Notes: generated by a model from the letters alone, not told the origin. A stretch of 64,000 nucleotides of DNA from Chloracidobacterium sp. (GCA_025057975.1 JANWUV010000010.1:62001-126000); one strand, 5' to 3'. Positions 18,075-27,422 are shown, counted from the stretch's first letter. Numbers and translations: made by a program.

Positions 18075-19427
18075 ATGCCAAACGACCTCATGCTTGCACG
18101 GAGCTTTACGGTTTGCGGAGCGGGACCAGCCGGGACACTGGCGGCTTTGTACCTAGCGCGACAAGGGTACCGCGTTACTCTGTATGAGCGGAACCCTGAC
18201 CTGCGTACGTCGCCTGTGCCGCGTGGACGCTCCATCAATCTGGCGCTCTCCACGCGCGGTCTGCATGCCTTGGAGGCCGTCGGACTGGCCGCAGTGATCC
18301 GCCCGCTGGCAATTCCTATGCGTGGGCGGATGATCCACAGCCCAACGGGAGAATTGACCTTCCAGCCCTACGGGCGTACGCCTGAAGAAACGATTTTTTC
18401 CATCTCCCGCCACCGACTAACCTGCGCCTTGCTCGACGCGACAGCCGCTTGGCCGAACCTAGAGATTCATTTTGCGACGCGCTGCGTCGGGCTGAACTTG
18501 GCGACTATGACGCTAGACATTGAAGACGCACAGACACGAACCGTACGCCAAGTTCGTCCGCAAACTGTCATTGGCGCGGACGGGGCGTTCTCGGCTGTGC
18601 GTCAGGCGCTTCAGCGTACTGAACGCTACGACTACGCGCAGACGTTTTTACCGCACGGCTACAAGGAATTGACGATTCCGGCATTGCCTGACGGTTCGCA
18701 CGCGCTTGCCAAAAACTACCTCCACATCTGGCCGCGGCAGGACTTTATGCTCATTGCCCTGCCGAATCTGGATGGGTCGTTTACCTGCACGTTGTTTCTC
18801 GCTTACGAAGGCGCGGAAAGCTTCGCGCAACTGACCGACGATGACGCCGTTCGCCGGTTCTTTGATCGGCATTTCCCTGACGTCACGCCGCTGATGCCGA
18901 CCTTGCTGGAGGATTTCAAACACAACCCGACCGGTTCGATGGTGACGATTCGGTGTTTTCCGTGGCAGTACGCTGGGCGGGTCGTCTTGGTGGGGGACGC
19001 GGCGCATGCCGTCGTTCCATTTTACGGTCAGGGGATGAACGCCTCATTTGAAGATTGCTTCATCCTCGATGAGTGTCTCCGGCGGCACAACGGCGATACA
19101 CAGGCGGCGTTTCTCGACTATCAACAGCGGCGCAAAATCAACACAGACGCGCTGGCTGAGTTGGCGTACGAAAACTACCTTGAGATGCGCGCTAAAGTGG
19201 CGTCCCCGTGGTTCTTGCTGCGGCGGCGGTTAGAGTACGCGCTCTCCCGTGTGTTGGGCGACCGCTTTCTGCCGCTGTACACGATGGTGTCGTTTACGCG
19301 GATTCCGTACGCAGAAGCGCGCGCGCGTGCGGCGCGGCAGGAGCGGTGGCTCGACGCGATACTAGTCGCCGTCGCGCTGGTCAGCTTGCTCACCTTGCTA
19401 TGGCTGCTGTGGCGATGGTTTAGGTGA
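18075..19427 (+). CDS. FAD-dependent kynurenine 3-monooxygenase-like protein with C-terminal membrane anchor
   Basis: A 450-residue flavin monooxygenase. The dinucleotide fold VCGAGPAGTLAALYLARQG opens the protein; PRGRSINLALSTRGLHAL matches kynurenine 3-monooxygenase and the FAD-binding GDAAHAVVPFYGQGMNA is intact. In kynurenine degradation it would hydroxylate L-kynurenine with NADPH and oxygen. The C-terminus ends in a hydrophobic helix, ILVAVALVSLLTLLWLLW plus a basic end, like eukaryotic outer-membrane enzymes. None of the other kynurenine genes are in the window, so pathway membership is inferred. The ATG at 18075 is followed by the fold within 14 residues. Divergent from the kinase gene. 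Confidence 0.85.
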   Translation: MPNDLMLARSFTVCGAGPAGTLAALYLARQGYRVTLYERNPDLRTSPVPRGRSINLALSTRGLHALEAVGLAAVIRPLAIPMRGRMIHSPTGELTFQPYGRTPEETIFSISRHRLTCALLDATAAWPNLEIHFATRCVGLNLATMTLDIEDAQTRTVRQVRPQTVIGADGAFSAVRQALQRTERYDYAQTFLPHGYKELTIPALPDGSHALAKNYLHIWPRQDFMLIALPNLDGSFTCTLFLAYEGAESFAQLTDDDAVRRFFDRHFPDVTPLMPTLLEDFKHNPTGSMVTIRCFPWQYAGRVVLVGDAAHAVVPFYGQGMNASFEDCFILDECLRRHNGDTQAAFLDYQQRRKINTDALAELAYENYLEMRAKVASPWFLLRRRLEYALSRVLGDRFLPLYTMVSFTRIPYAEARARAARQERWLDAILVAVALVSLLTLLWLLWRWFR

Positions 19428-19693
19428 CGCTTCGCTGCGTCTACCAGGACGAAGTGTGCCGCCCTTTTCGCAAAGGGGGCGATACAGGATAGGCAGTGCC
19501 GGTATGCGCCGCCATCACGCTGCGCTACGTTTCATGCGTTGCTCTGGTAACTCCTTGTTTGCACGGCGCAGTTCAGGGCGTTTTTTGTGCGGAACGCCCG
19601 CTGTCATGGCTTCATAAAGCGGCGGAACCCGGCTGCACGCCAAACGCTTGACGCCGCTCTACAAAAGCGGCTTGTCTCATATCGCGGAAGGCG

Positions 19694-19921
19694 CTAGCGA
19701 AACTGTAACCACAGGCGATAGAGCAATCGCCCGCCGCTAATCAGCCCGGCTAAACCGAGCAATGTAAACCATAGCGGCGCGGTTTGCAGCCACCGGTCAA
19801 GCCAATAACCCACAAAAAACGACCCAACCAGCGTCATTGGCAGGCTTAGGGCCAAGCCGGCGGCTGTTAGCATCCGCGTACGCAAAGCCGCATCATTTTC
19901 TGGATCTGGCGGCGGCTGCAT
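19694..19921 (-). CDS. AtpZ/AtpI-like small membrane protein
   Basis: A 75-residue protein with two predicted transmembrane helices (about 15-38 and 45-65) and a charged connecting loop (WLDRWLQ). The pattern SLPMTLVGSFFVGYWLDRWL fits AtpZ/AtpI proteins, which help insert c-ring subunits or transport Mg in F-type ATP synthase operons. Here no atp genes are adjacent. The ATG at 19921 lies only 15 nt beyond the CCA of tRNA-Ser, no Shine-Dalgarno is present and the reading frame continues into the tRNA. An alternative ATG at residue 17 would drop the charged N-terminus. Function is inferred from topology and weak similarity. Confidence 0.65.
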   Translation of the reverse strand: MQPPPDPENDAALRTRMLTAAGLALSLPMTLVGSFFVGYWLDRWLQTAPLWFTLLGLAGLISGGRLLYRLWLQFR

Positions 19922-19936
19922 TGGCGGTGAAAAGAG

Positions 19937-20022
<86 letters not shown>

Positions 20023-20167
20023 GCAAAGGACTGAAAAACTATAGCCCGCCGACCGTACGCCGACAAGGTTGGATCGTCGGTGTTGCGCTACAATCGGCTG
20101 TGGAACGTTTGGCTTGGAAGCCGTCAGGGTGAGTGAGTTTCCAAAGGTTGTTGAAAGGAACTGTACC

Positions 20168-20473
20168 ATGGCTCAGGGTGACCGACGTCATTTCGAATAT
20201 CAGGTTGGCGACGAAGTATCCTTTGCCGCCGGGCGTGGGATGCAGTATGGCGAAGTCGTGCGGATTGTGACGCCCGGCCCAGAGGGGGCGATTGAAATCC
20301 AATGGGAGGACGGTCGGCGGGAAATCAAGAAAACCCGTGACCGCGCCGTCCGGTTGCTCCGGCGGGCAACCGGAGTCAGTGAGGTGGATGAGCAGCGTGG
20401 CGAACGCCGACGTAGCTTTGACAACGAAATTGCTGAGGTTCGGCGCAGCGACGTGCGCCGTTGGCGCGGATGA
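20168..20473 (+). CDS. hypothetical basic protein upstream of miaA
   Basis: A 101-residue cytosolic protein I cannot name. The first 70 residues look like a compact beta barrel (FEYQVGDEVSFAAGRG, GEVVRIVTPGPEGAIEIQWEDG), similar to a KOW/Tudor-like nucleic-acid-binding fold; the last 30 are highly charged and Arg-rich. RBS AAAGGA lies 8 nt upstream of the ATG at 20168. Its TGA overlaps the miaA ATG as ATGA, so the two are translationally coupled. The coupling and basic nature suggest RNA-linked work, but this is only inference. Confidence 0.7.
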   Translation: MAQGDRRHFEYQVGDEVSFAAGRGMQYGEVVRIVTPGPEGAIEIQWEDGRREIKKTRDRAVRLLRRATGVSEVDEQRGERRRSFDNEIAEVRRSDVRRWRG

Positions 20474-21432
20474 CGGAGCGTGTCATCCCAGTTGTTGTCG
20501 GCCCGACCTGTTCTGGGAAAAGTGATCTCGGCGTAGCGATTGCCCGCGCGCTGGACGGTGAAATCATCAACTTGGACTCCATTCAGGTGTACCGCGGCCT
20601 CAACGTCGCCACGGCGAAGGTTCCGCCGTCCATCCGCGCCGAAGTTCCACACCACCTGATTGATGTCGCGTCGCCGACCGAACACTACACCGCCGGCCGG
20701 TACGCCCGTGAAGCGGCGGCCTGTTTGTTGGAGATTGAGGCGCGCGGTCGGATGGCTGTTTTCGTCGGGGGGACGGGACTGTATCTCGACGCCTTGCGCG
20801 GTCGCCTGTTCACCGAGGACGCCCCGACCGATTTACGCCTGCGCGCACGACTCAAGGCCATCCGCGACCGGCATGGCGCACCTTGGCTGCACCGGATGCT
20901 GACGCGACTTGATCCGGCGACGGCTGCGCGCTTGCGTCCCAACGACTGGTCGCGGACGATGCGTGCGCTCGAAGTGTTCTTTCAATCCAAACAACCCCTC
21001 TCCGAACGTCAACGCGCGCTGCCGCCGCCGCCGGCTTTTGCGGCGCGGATGCGGATTATTGTCCTATCGCCACCGCGCGCGGCGCTTTACGCCCGTATCA
21101 ATGCGCGCGTCGAAGCCATGGTTGCCGCTGGACTGCTTGATGAAATCCGTGACTTGCTGGCGGCGGGCGTCCCACCGGACGCCGAGGCGTTTCAAGCGCA
21201 TGGCTACCGGCGGTTTATTGAATATTTGCGGGGTGAACGCTCCTATGAGTCGGCTGTTGAACAAATGAAAATCGACACGCGGCGCTACGCTAAACGGCAG
21301 CTTTCATGGTGGCGACGCGAACCAACAGCTGAATGGTTTTACGGTTTCGGCGGCGATCCCGCCGTGCAGGCGCAGGTCATTGCGGCGCTGCGGCGTCCGG
21401 CGACCAATCCGGCGCACACCCCTTCCGCGTGA
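20470..21432 (+). CDS. miaA: tRNA dimethylallyltransferase
   Basis: A 320-residue enzyme that adds a dimethylallyl group to A37 of tRNAs reading codons that start with U. The P-loop VVVGPTCSGKSDLGVAIA, the catalytic segment LDSIQVYRGLNVATAK and the QAHGYRRFIEYLRGE / TRRYAKRQLSWWRRE region are intact. Start is the ATG at 20470, overlapping the upstream stop by ATGA and fitting the usual N-terminus. The next gene starts 26 nt after the stop. It is one of the best-supported calls in the window. Confidence 0.95.
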   Translation: MTERVIPVVVGPTCSGKSDLGVAIARALDGEIINLDSIQVYRGLNVATAKVPPSIRAEVPHHLIDVASPTEHYTAGRYAREAAACLLEIEARGRMAVFVGGTGLYLDALRGRLFTEDAPTDLRLRARLKAIRDRHGAPWLHRMLTRLDPATAARLRPNDWSRTMRALEVFFQSKQPLSERQRALPPPPAFAARMRIIVLSPPRAALYARINARVEAMVAAGLLDEIRDLLAAGVPPDAEAFQAHGYRRFIEYLRGERSYESAVEQMKIDTRRYAKRQLSWWRREPTAEWFYGFGGDPAVQAQVIAALRRPATNPAHTPSA

Positions 21433-21457
21433 TGAAACCGCCTCGTATAGTCACGGT

Positions 21458-23065
21458 ATGCGTCCTCAAAACGTCGCGGAAGCCGTTTCAGAATCGGTCT
21501 TTGATGTAGTGGTTGTCGGCGCCGGTGTGGCGGGTCTAACGGCGGCCGCGCTGCTGCAACGCGACGGCTACCGCACGCTGCTGCTTGAAGCGCATGACAA
21601 AGCGGGCGGCTGCGCCGGTTATTTTTCCCACAAAGGTTACACTTTCGACGCCGGAGCGACCGTCTTGATGGGGTTGGATGCTGGCGGCTTGCATACGCAG
21701 GTGCTAGCGCGGTTGGGCGTATCCCCGCCTGAAAGCACGCTGATTCGGCGCGTCCCGGTCCACCTACCCGACCGGACGGTGAACATTGACCACGATCAGA
21801 CGGCGTGGACGCGCGAGCGCGTCGAACGTTTCGCCCGCGACGCTGCCGAAGCCGAACGGTTGCGCGCTTTCTGGCAACTGGTTGACCGTACGGCGGACGC
21901 CATGTGGACGGCGACGGCGAAGTTGCCGGCGCTCCCGTTGCGCAGTTGGCGCGACTTGGCGGCGAACCTACGCCTTGTTTCCCCCGGTTTTTTAGGCATC
22001 ACGCCCTATCTTTTTTCAACCGTCGGCGATGTTTTGCAGCGGTATCGGTTGTGGGACAACGCGCCGCTGCGGGCGTTTCTAGACGGACTGCTGCTGATCA
22101 CCGCGCAGGAAACCGCCGACCGCGCGCCGTTTCTCAACGGCGCAGCTGGACTGGACATTTACCGGCACGGTATTCGGCGTGCGCGCGGCGGCATGAAGGC
22201 GTTCATCAAGGCGCATGTGGAAGCGTTTCGAGCGTTGGGCGGCGTGTTGAAACTGCGCCAGCGTGTAACGCGCATCACGCCGCAGCGCAGGGGCGGCTAT
22301 GTTGTTGAAACTGACCGTGGTCTAACCGTTTGTGCGCCGCGCATTATTGCTAACCTACCAATCTGGAATCTGCCGGGATTAGTTGCGGCGGACCTGTCGG
22401 CGCGGCTGGCGCGTCCGCTGGCAAAAGCCGGAACGGGCTGGGGCGCGTTCACCCTCTACTTGGGGGTGCGGGCGGAGGTCATTCCCGACGATGCGCCGCT
22501 CAATCACCAAGTGCTTTTGCGCTACGACGAGCCATTCAAGGACGGCAACAGTGCGTTCTTGAGCCTGAGCGAGCCCGACGACCGAGCGAGCGCGCCGCCA
22601 GGCCGCCGGACGCTCAATGTCTCAACACATACCGAGGTTGACGAGTGGTGGAGCGCCGCCCCTGAAACCTACGCCGCCCGACGTACGGCGCTTGCGGAAC
22701 GTCTGTTGACGGCGGTTGAGCGCGTTTTTCCTAACATCCGCGACGGTATTGAATGCGTGTTGCCAGGGACGCCGGTGACGTTTGCGCGCTACACGGGCCG
22801 CGCGCGCGGGATGGTCGGCGGTCTGCGGACAACGCTCTGGAACAGCAACCTTTTTGGCATCGGGGCGCGTGATGTAGGACTACCAAACTTCTGGCTTGTA
22901 GGCGACACGGTCTTTCCGGGGCAGGGCACGCCAGCCTGCGCACTGTCCGGTGTCAACGCTTGGCGCGACATCACCGGCTGCTGGACGCTTGACGCGCCGC
23001 CGCTCAGTGAGACGGTGCTGAGCGTCAAGCCGTCGTGCCTCAAGCCTGCGCCCCCGCCGGCATGA
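21458..23065 (+). CDS. CrtI/CrtISO-type carotenoid oxidoreductase (phytoene desaturase family)
   Basis: A 535-residue FAD-dependent enzyme. It begins with the dinucleotide-binding VVVVGAGVAGLTAAALL and the GG loop KAGGCAGYFSHKGYTFDAGATVL, and ends with the GDTVFPGQGTPACALSGVNAW motif typical of carotenoid isomerases and desaturases. The C-terminal end fits CrtISO/CrtH or retinol-saturase-like enzymes more than classical CrtI, but the reaction cannot be decided by eye. Start at 21458 gives the canonical N-terminus; an upstream in-frame ATG would overlap miaA. Carotenoids would be needed in the photosynthetic membrane. It overlaps the convergent patatin gene by 26 bp. Confidence 0.82.
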   Translation: MRPQNVAEAVSESVFDVVVVGAGVAGLTAAALLQRDGYRTLLLEAHDKAGGCAGYFSHKGYTFDAGATVLMGLDAGGLHTQVLARLGVSPPESTLIRRVPVHLPDRTVNIDHDQTAWTRERVERFARDAAEAERLRAFWQLVDRTADAMWTATAKLPALPLRSWRDLAANLRLVSPGFLGITPYLFSTVGDVLQRYRLWDNAPLRAFLDGLLLITAQETADRAPFLNGAAGLDIYRHGIRRARGGMKAFIKAHVEAFRALGGVLKLRQRVTRITPQRRGGYVVETDRGLTVCAPRIIANLPIWNLPGLVAADLSARLARPLAKAGTGWGAFTLYLGVRAEVIPDDAPLNHQVLLRYDEPFKDGNSAFLSLSEPDDRASAPPGRRTLNVSTHTEVDEWWSAAPETYAARRTALAERLLTAVERVFPNIRDGIECVLPGTPVTFARYTGRARGMVGGLRTTLWNSNLFGIGARDVGLPNFWLVGDTVFPGQGTPACALSGVNAWRDITGCWTLDAPPLSETVLSVKPSCLKPAPPPA

Positions 23066-23876
23066 CCGACCGAAGCAGGGCCTCCGTCACGGCGCGGCCT
23101 GAAGCTACGAGAGCCGCCAAGTCGGATTGCCGATACAGCAGCATTCCGCGTCCAAGCGCGTCGGGAGTGACAATGTAGATTGGAATGTGCGGATACCGAG
23201 CGCGAAAGACGGCGACTTTGGCGGCGTTTTCCCGGCGGTGCGTCAGGCGATTGGCGATGTCGCTGACAATGATCTGACGCGGCGCAAAGGGCGCTTCAAA
23301 TAGGTACTCAATCGGCAGCCGGTTTCGACCGCCGGCGTCGCGAAGTCGCAGTGTCCGCCCGCCGTAGCGCAGCGTCCGGGGCGGATAGACTAACGGAATC
23401 GCCACAGCGCCGCGCATGGCGTCGGCTAGGGGAAAATCAGGCATCTCGCTGTGGAACAGCATGTCGCGTCCCGAAGCCGCATCAAAGGCCAGCAAGCCGA
23501 TTCGTTCAACACCGTGGTGCAGTTGTCGTGGGGAAGTCCGCTCAAGGCGCTCAAGGTATGCCGGGACGATTCCGGCTCGGCGACGGAAGTAGGCTTGTGC
23601 AAAGCGCGGCGCGCGCCGCGCCGCCGCCCAAGCCAACAAATGCCGCGACGACAGTCCTAGCCCTAGCGTCCGCATCTCGTCCAGCGATAAACCGACGCCA
23701 GCGTAGTAAGCTGCAATCAACGCGCCGACGCTCGAACCGACAATCTCCTGAATGTGGAAACCGTGGTTGACCAAGGCTTCAAGGACGCCGACGTGCGCGA
23801 CGCCGCGCGCCCCACCAGCTGTCAACACCAAACTGACCGGTTCGTTGGGGTGGAGGGCGGTCATGCAGCCATCCAT
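23040..23876 (-). CDS. patatin-like phospholipase
   Basis: A 278-residue acyl hydrolase of the RssA/patatin type. The oxyanion loop is LTAGGARGVAHVG, the nucleophile elbow GSSVGA holds the catalytic Ser, and the second member of the dyad is in LRDAGGRNRLPI, where the family usually has DGG. It would cleave fatty acyl esters at the inner membrane surface; substrate unknown. Its stop overlaps the end of the CrtI-type gene by 26 bp on the opposite strand. Start is the ATG at 23876; a second ATG at 23864 is possible. Confidence 0.88.
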   Translation of the reverse strand: MDGCMTALHPNEPVSLVLTAGGARGVAHVGVLEALVNHGFHIQEIVGSSVGALIAAYYAGVGLSLDEMRTLGLGLSSRHLLAWAAARRAPRFAQAYFRRRAGIVPAYLERLERTSPRQLHHGVERIGLLAFDAASGRDMLFHSEMPDFPLADAMRGAVAIPLVYPPRTLRYGGRTLRLRDAGGRNRLPIEYLFEAPFAPRQIIVSDIANRLTHRRENAAKVAVFRARYPHIPIYIVTPDALGRGMLLYRQSDLAALVASGRAVTEALLRSVMPAGAQA

Positions 23877-23930
23877 GAAAAGCTACGCCAGCAGCGTAGC
23901 CCCGCTTTCGTGTCTCAAAAGGCGATACGG

Positions 23931-25091
23931 TTACGCGGCAAGCTTGACCACCTTTTCCGCCGCATCCTTCATCCCGTCGGCGGTGGTGAAGTTCAACCCG
24001 GAGCTTTCCAACAGGGCGCGTCCTTGTTCAACGTTTGTCCCTTCCAAACGCACCACAATCGGCAACTTGGCGCCAAGGTTGCGTGCGGCGGCGATCACGC
24101 CCGCCGCCACCATATCGCACCGGACAATGCCCCCAAAGATGTTGATGAGCACCGCTCGTACGTTCGGATCAGAGAGTAGGATGCGAAACGCTTGCTCAAC
24201 CCGCTCCTGCGACGCGCCGCCGCCGACATCCAGAAAGTTGGCCGGATTCCCACCAGCCAGCTTGATGATGTCCATAGTCGCCATCGCCAACCCCGCACCG
24301 TTGACCATGCAGCCAATCGTGCCGTCCAACTTGACGTAGTTGAGGTCATACTTGGACGCTTCAGTCTCCAGTGGGTCTTCTTCGCGGGTGTCGCGCAGTT
24401 CCACATAGTCGGGATGCCGATACAGCGCGTTGTCATCCAGTATCACCTTGGCGTCAAGCGCGTAGAAGTCCCCTTCCTTCGTCAACAGAAACGGATTGAT
24501 TTCGATCAGCGAAGCGTCGCTTTCGACAAACGCTCGGTAAAGCGCCAGTAGAATCTTCACCACCCGGGCCGCCTGCGCACCGGTAAAGCCCAACCCAAAA
24601 GCGATTTTGCGCGCCTGATAGGGCTGCAAGCCCAGCGCCGGATCAATCACCTCGCGCAAAATTTTTTCCGGTGTTTCCGCCGCCACTTCCTCAATTTCCA
24701 TGCCGCCCGCTTGGCTCGCCATGATGAGGGGCGAAGCGGCGGTGCGGTCGATCAACAAGCTGAGGTATAGCTCGCGGTCAATGTGGAGACCTTCTTCAAC
24801 GATGAGCCGGTGAACCGTTCGTCCTTCAGGGCCGGTCTGAGGCGTCACCAGCTTGTGGCCCAGCATACGCAGAGCAATGGACTCAACTTCTTCAAGGGAA
24901 TGCGCCAGCTTGACACCGCCGCCCTTGCCGCGTCCGCCGGCATGAATCTGCGCTTTCAAAACGACCGGAAATGTTCCCAGCGCCTCGGCCGCCATACAGG
25001 CGTCCATCGGGTTGAGGGCGACATGATGGCGCGGCACTGGAACGCCGAACTTCGCTAATAAACGTTTGGCTTGATATTCATGGATTTTCAT
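23931..25091 (-). CDS. sucC: succinyl-CoA synthetase (ADP-forming) beta subunit
   Basis: A 386-residue ATP-grasp subunit of the TCA enzyme that couples succinyl-CoA cleavage to ATP formation. The typical opening MKIHEYQAKRLLAKFGVPVP, the GRGKGGGVKLA loop, IEINPFLLTKEGDFYALDAKV, and the C-terminal LDVGGGASQERVEQAF and INIFGGIVRCD are all present. The alpha subunit sucD, normally next door, is not within the window; the next gene downstream is a convergent-side patatin. SucC lies 10 nt after the Cache-HAMP receptor gene on the same strand, so it may be transcribed with the signalling block. Confidence 0.94.
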   Translation of the reverse strand: MKIHEYQAKRLLAKFGVPVPRHHVALNPMDACMAAEALGTFPVVLKAQIHAGGRGKGGGVKLAHSLEEVESIALRMLGHKLVTPQTGPEGRTVHRLIVEEGLHIDRELYLSLLIDRTAASPLIMASQAGGMEIEEVAAETPEKILREVIDPALGLQPYQARKIAFGLGFTGAQAARVVKILLALYRAFVESDASLIEINPFLLTKEGDFYALDAKVILDDNALYRHPDYVELRDTREEDPLETEASKYDLNYVKLDGTIGCMVNGAGLAMATMDIIKLAGGNPANFLDVGGGASQERVEQAFRILLSDPNVRAVLINIFGGIVRCDMVAAGVIAAARNLGAKLPIVVRLEGTNVEQGRALLESSGLNFTTADGMKDAAEKVVKLAA

Positions 25092-25101
25092 CGTTTTCGT
25101 C

Positions 25102-26361
25102 TTACCGGCGGCTGCGTAGCCGTTCGATGGCCTGCTTCAAGCTGATGCGCATCCGTTCAAGCGATTCGCCAAGCTCACCGATTTCATCGCCTGTGTTGAC
25201 GGCGATGGGTTCGTCTAATTCGCCAAGGCTGATGCGGTTGGCGGCTTCGGTGAGTTTCAAGATGGGCTGCGTGAGACGCTGCGACAAAACAAACGCCACG
25301 CCGATACCCAACACCAGCGATATGCCAGTGACCACAGCGATAATCAGCAGGGTGGTGTTAAAAACCTGACTGAAGTAGCTCTCGCGGACGCCGACCCCAA
25401 CGTACCCAAGGATGGTCACGTCATCCGGCGCTTTGATTGGCGCAAACGCCGTTTTGTAGGCGCCGCCCAGCAGATTGTTGTTGACGGCTGTGGGTTTATC
25501 GGCGGCCAGTTCGCTTTGGAGGGCGACGCCCAAGGCGCGTGGGTCGCTGGACGAAATCACCTTTCTGTCCTTCGCCAAAACCAACGCCACAGCAACGTCT
25601 TGTAAGTCGCGGTAGAGCGTTTGCTTGACTTCGCGCGTCAATGCCGTCAACGGACGATTCTCATCCTGCGGAGCATTGTTGATGAGTTGTCCAACGACGA
25701 CATAGCCCAGCGCCCGGTTGCCGGAGACCACCGGCGCCATGGCTTCAATTGTCAACCCAACCGGCGACGCCGGATTCCGATTGAATTGCTCCGCAAGCCC
25801 AAAGCTTTTGAGCAGGTCGGGCGGCTCATTGACAGCCCCGGCGACCTGAGCGCGTAGCAGGGCGTCCGGCTGATTACTTTCAGCGGCGTTTTTGGCTTTG
25901 ATGAACAAGGGGTTGTCGCCGAAGGAAGCCTCGCCGCCGCCGGCATTGCGCACCAGCACTTGCCCCTTGGTGTTGAGGATGGCGATAAAGTCCACGCCGG
26001 AGGACTCGACGCGCTGCCGGATGAGTTGAAGCAGCTTCTGCTGCCCGCCGGCCTGACTCTGCTGCGCAACTTGGGTTGGATTGCCGGAGGCGCTAGAAGC
26101 GCCGGTCGGCGGAGCCGCCGAGTCAATCAAATTTTCTGCCGCGACGGTCTGCGCTGTCGCCTGCGCCACTTCACGCAGAGCTTGTTGCCGTGAACGAAGA
26201 ATCCGGTCGGCCAAACGGGCGTCTTTCTCAATGTCGCGCCGCGCATTGCCGTCAATCGTGCCGCTGACAATGACGACAAACGCCAACGCCGACAAAGCCA
26301 ATGGCGCAAAAATCAACAGCGCCGCAAAAATGGCGAGCTTGTTCCGAATGTTAAGTTTCAT
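25102..26361 (-). CDS. Cache-HAMP transmembrane receptor without output domain
   Basis: A 419-residue inner membrane receptor. An N-terminal helix (IRNKLAIFAALLIFAPLALSALAF) is followed by a large periplasmic sensor of about 270 residues (double-Cache-like: IAILNTKGQVLVRNAGG, VVVGQLINN, GYVGVGVRESYF), a second membrane helix (TLLIIAVVTGISLVLGIGVAFVL) and a HAMP domain (LSQRLTQPILKLTEAANRISLGELDEPI) ending 30 residues later. There is no kinase, cyclase or methyl-accepting domain, so it must act through a partner. The ATG at 26361 matches the N-terminus; an in-frame TTG is four codons earlier. It sits directly in the DUF4388/Roadblock block and sucC follows by 10 nt. Confidence 0.85.
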   Translation of the reverse strand: MKLNIRNKLAIFAALLIFAPLALSALAFVVIVSGTIDGNARRDIEKDARLADRILRSRQQALREVAQATAQTVAAENLIDSAAPPTGASSASGNPTQVAQQSQAGGQQKLLQLIRQRVESSGVDFIAILNTKGQVLVRNAGGGEASFGDNPLFIKAKNAAESNQPDALLRAQVAGAVNEPPDLLKSFGLAEQFNRNPASPVGLTIEAMAPVVSGNRALGYVVVGQLINNAPQDENRPLTALTREVKQTLYRDLQDVAVALVLAKDRKVISSSDPRALGVALQSELAADKPTAVNNNLLGGAYKTAFAPIKAPDDVTILGYVGVGVRESYFSQVFNTTLLIIAVVTGISLVLGIGVAFVLSQRLTQPILKLTEAANRISLGELDEPIAVNTGDEIGELGESLERMRISLKQAIERLRSRR

Positions 26362-26511
26362 GGGGGAAAGCAAAAGGATGTCTGATGAATCGCAACGTAC
26401 ATCTTCGTGTCCATCCTAACGGAGCTTCTTGGCCGATTCGAAGCTCATGGGGTTAGGACAGCGTCAGGTGGCAGGAATTTGCGACGCGCCGCCGCTTCGC
26501 CGAACCACGAA

Positions 26512-27318
26512 TCAGGCGTATAGGTGTTGCATAATCTCCAGCATCGCCTCTTGAAACTTGACCCGCCGTTCGTTGTCTGGAATTTCTTCAGCCAGGCGCT
26601 CGGCCAGCGACGGCATCATATCCTTGGGTAGTTGCCGCAGTTTGAAGCCAAGCGCCTCGGCGCAGTCCTCAAGGACAATCGGGGCCATCGGCCCGATGGC
26701 GCGCGTCAGCTCTCGTTCCGTCTGGTGGAGAATGTCTTCCGACACGGCGTCCACCACCGTATCTTCCTCCTGACGCTCGCCAACGTACTCCACCAAGCCC
26801 AAGTCATACAGGCGAACAATGACCTTCGAGGCCATTAGTTCATTGAGCTGCGTAATGTCGCCGATTTCGCCGACGGTACGAACACCGTCGAGGTTTTGGA
26901 TGACCGACCAATCTTCCGCGCGCAAGGAAAATTCCTTCATCGAGCGGGAGGAAAGCCGAAATACCGCGCGGGCGGATGGCACGACCCGGCGGACGCTTTC
27001 CCATTCCGTCGCATAGGTGACGCACTCCAGCAAAATCTCTTCCGTCTGGAGGTAGGTTGTCCGCTCATCGGTCGGCGTGTCCGTCGCCGTGAAGCTGAAC
27101 TTACCGCTGCCCCAAGAGAACAATCCGTATACGGCGTCTTCTCCAACGGCATCCTCGTAGACGGCGTGTACGATTTGCCCGTTGTCGAAGTACACTTCAC
27201 CCTGCCGTCCGTCGTCATGAACCAACTCCAAGACGCCGGTTCGATTGCTGGCGTGGAGTAGACGGAGGACATCCATGAGTTTGAGTTGCGCCAGATTGCC
27301 ACTGAATGCATTTGACAT
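26512..27318 (-). CDS. DUF4388 (PatA N-terminal-like) signalling protein
   Basis: A 268-residue protein. Residues 1-110 form a DUF4388 domain: FSGNLAQLKLMDVLRLLHASNRTGVLEL, YFDNGQIVHAVYEDAVGEDAVYGLFSWGSGKF. It resembles PatA/PilG-like N-termini seen in cyanobacterial and acidobacterial signalling proteins. The middle part (120-190) is winged-helix-like and the last 60 residues are a helical domain with RAIGPMAPIVLED found in other signalling proteins. Start is the ATG at 27318, before which the reading frame continues to a 34-residue extension that looks noncoding. It lies between a Roadblock gene and the receptor gene on the same strand. Likely a scaffold or adaptor, by inference. Confidence 0.75.
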   Translation of the reverse strand: MSNAFSGNLAQLKLMDVLRLLHASNRTGVLELVHDDGRQGEVYFDNGQIVHAVYEDAVGEDAVYGLFSWGSGKFSFTATDTPTDERTTYLQTEEILLECVTYATEWESVRRVVPSARAVFRLSSRSMKEFSLRAEDWSVIQNLDGVRTVGEIGDITQLNELMASKVIVRLYDLGLVEYVGERQEEDTVVDAVSEDILHQTERELTRAIGPMAPIVLEDCAEALGFKLRQLPKDMMPSLAERLAEEIPDNERRVKFQEAMLEIMQHLYA

Positions 27319-27422
27319 GGCGTGCGTCCCCAAGGCGAAGAAAGTGTCCGTCGGTCGCACCGGCTGAGCCGAAGAGGTTTGGGGCGCGCAAAAGCATCGC
27401 CGCCAACCACACGAGCCCAACG

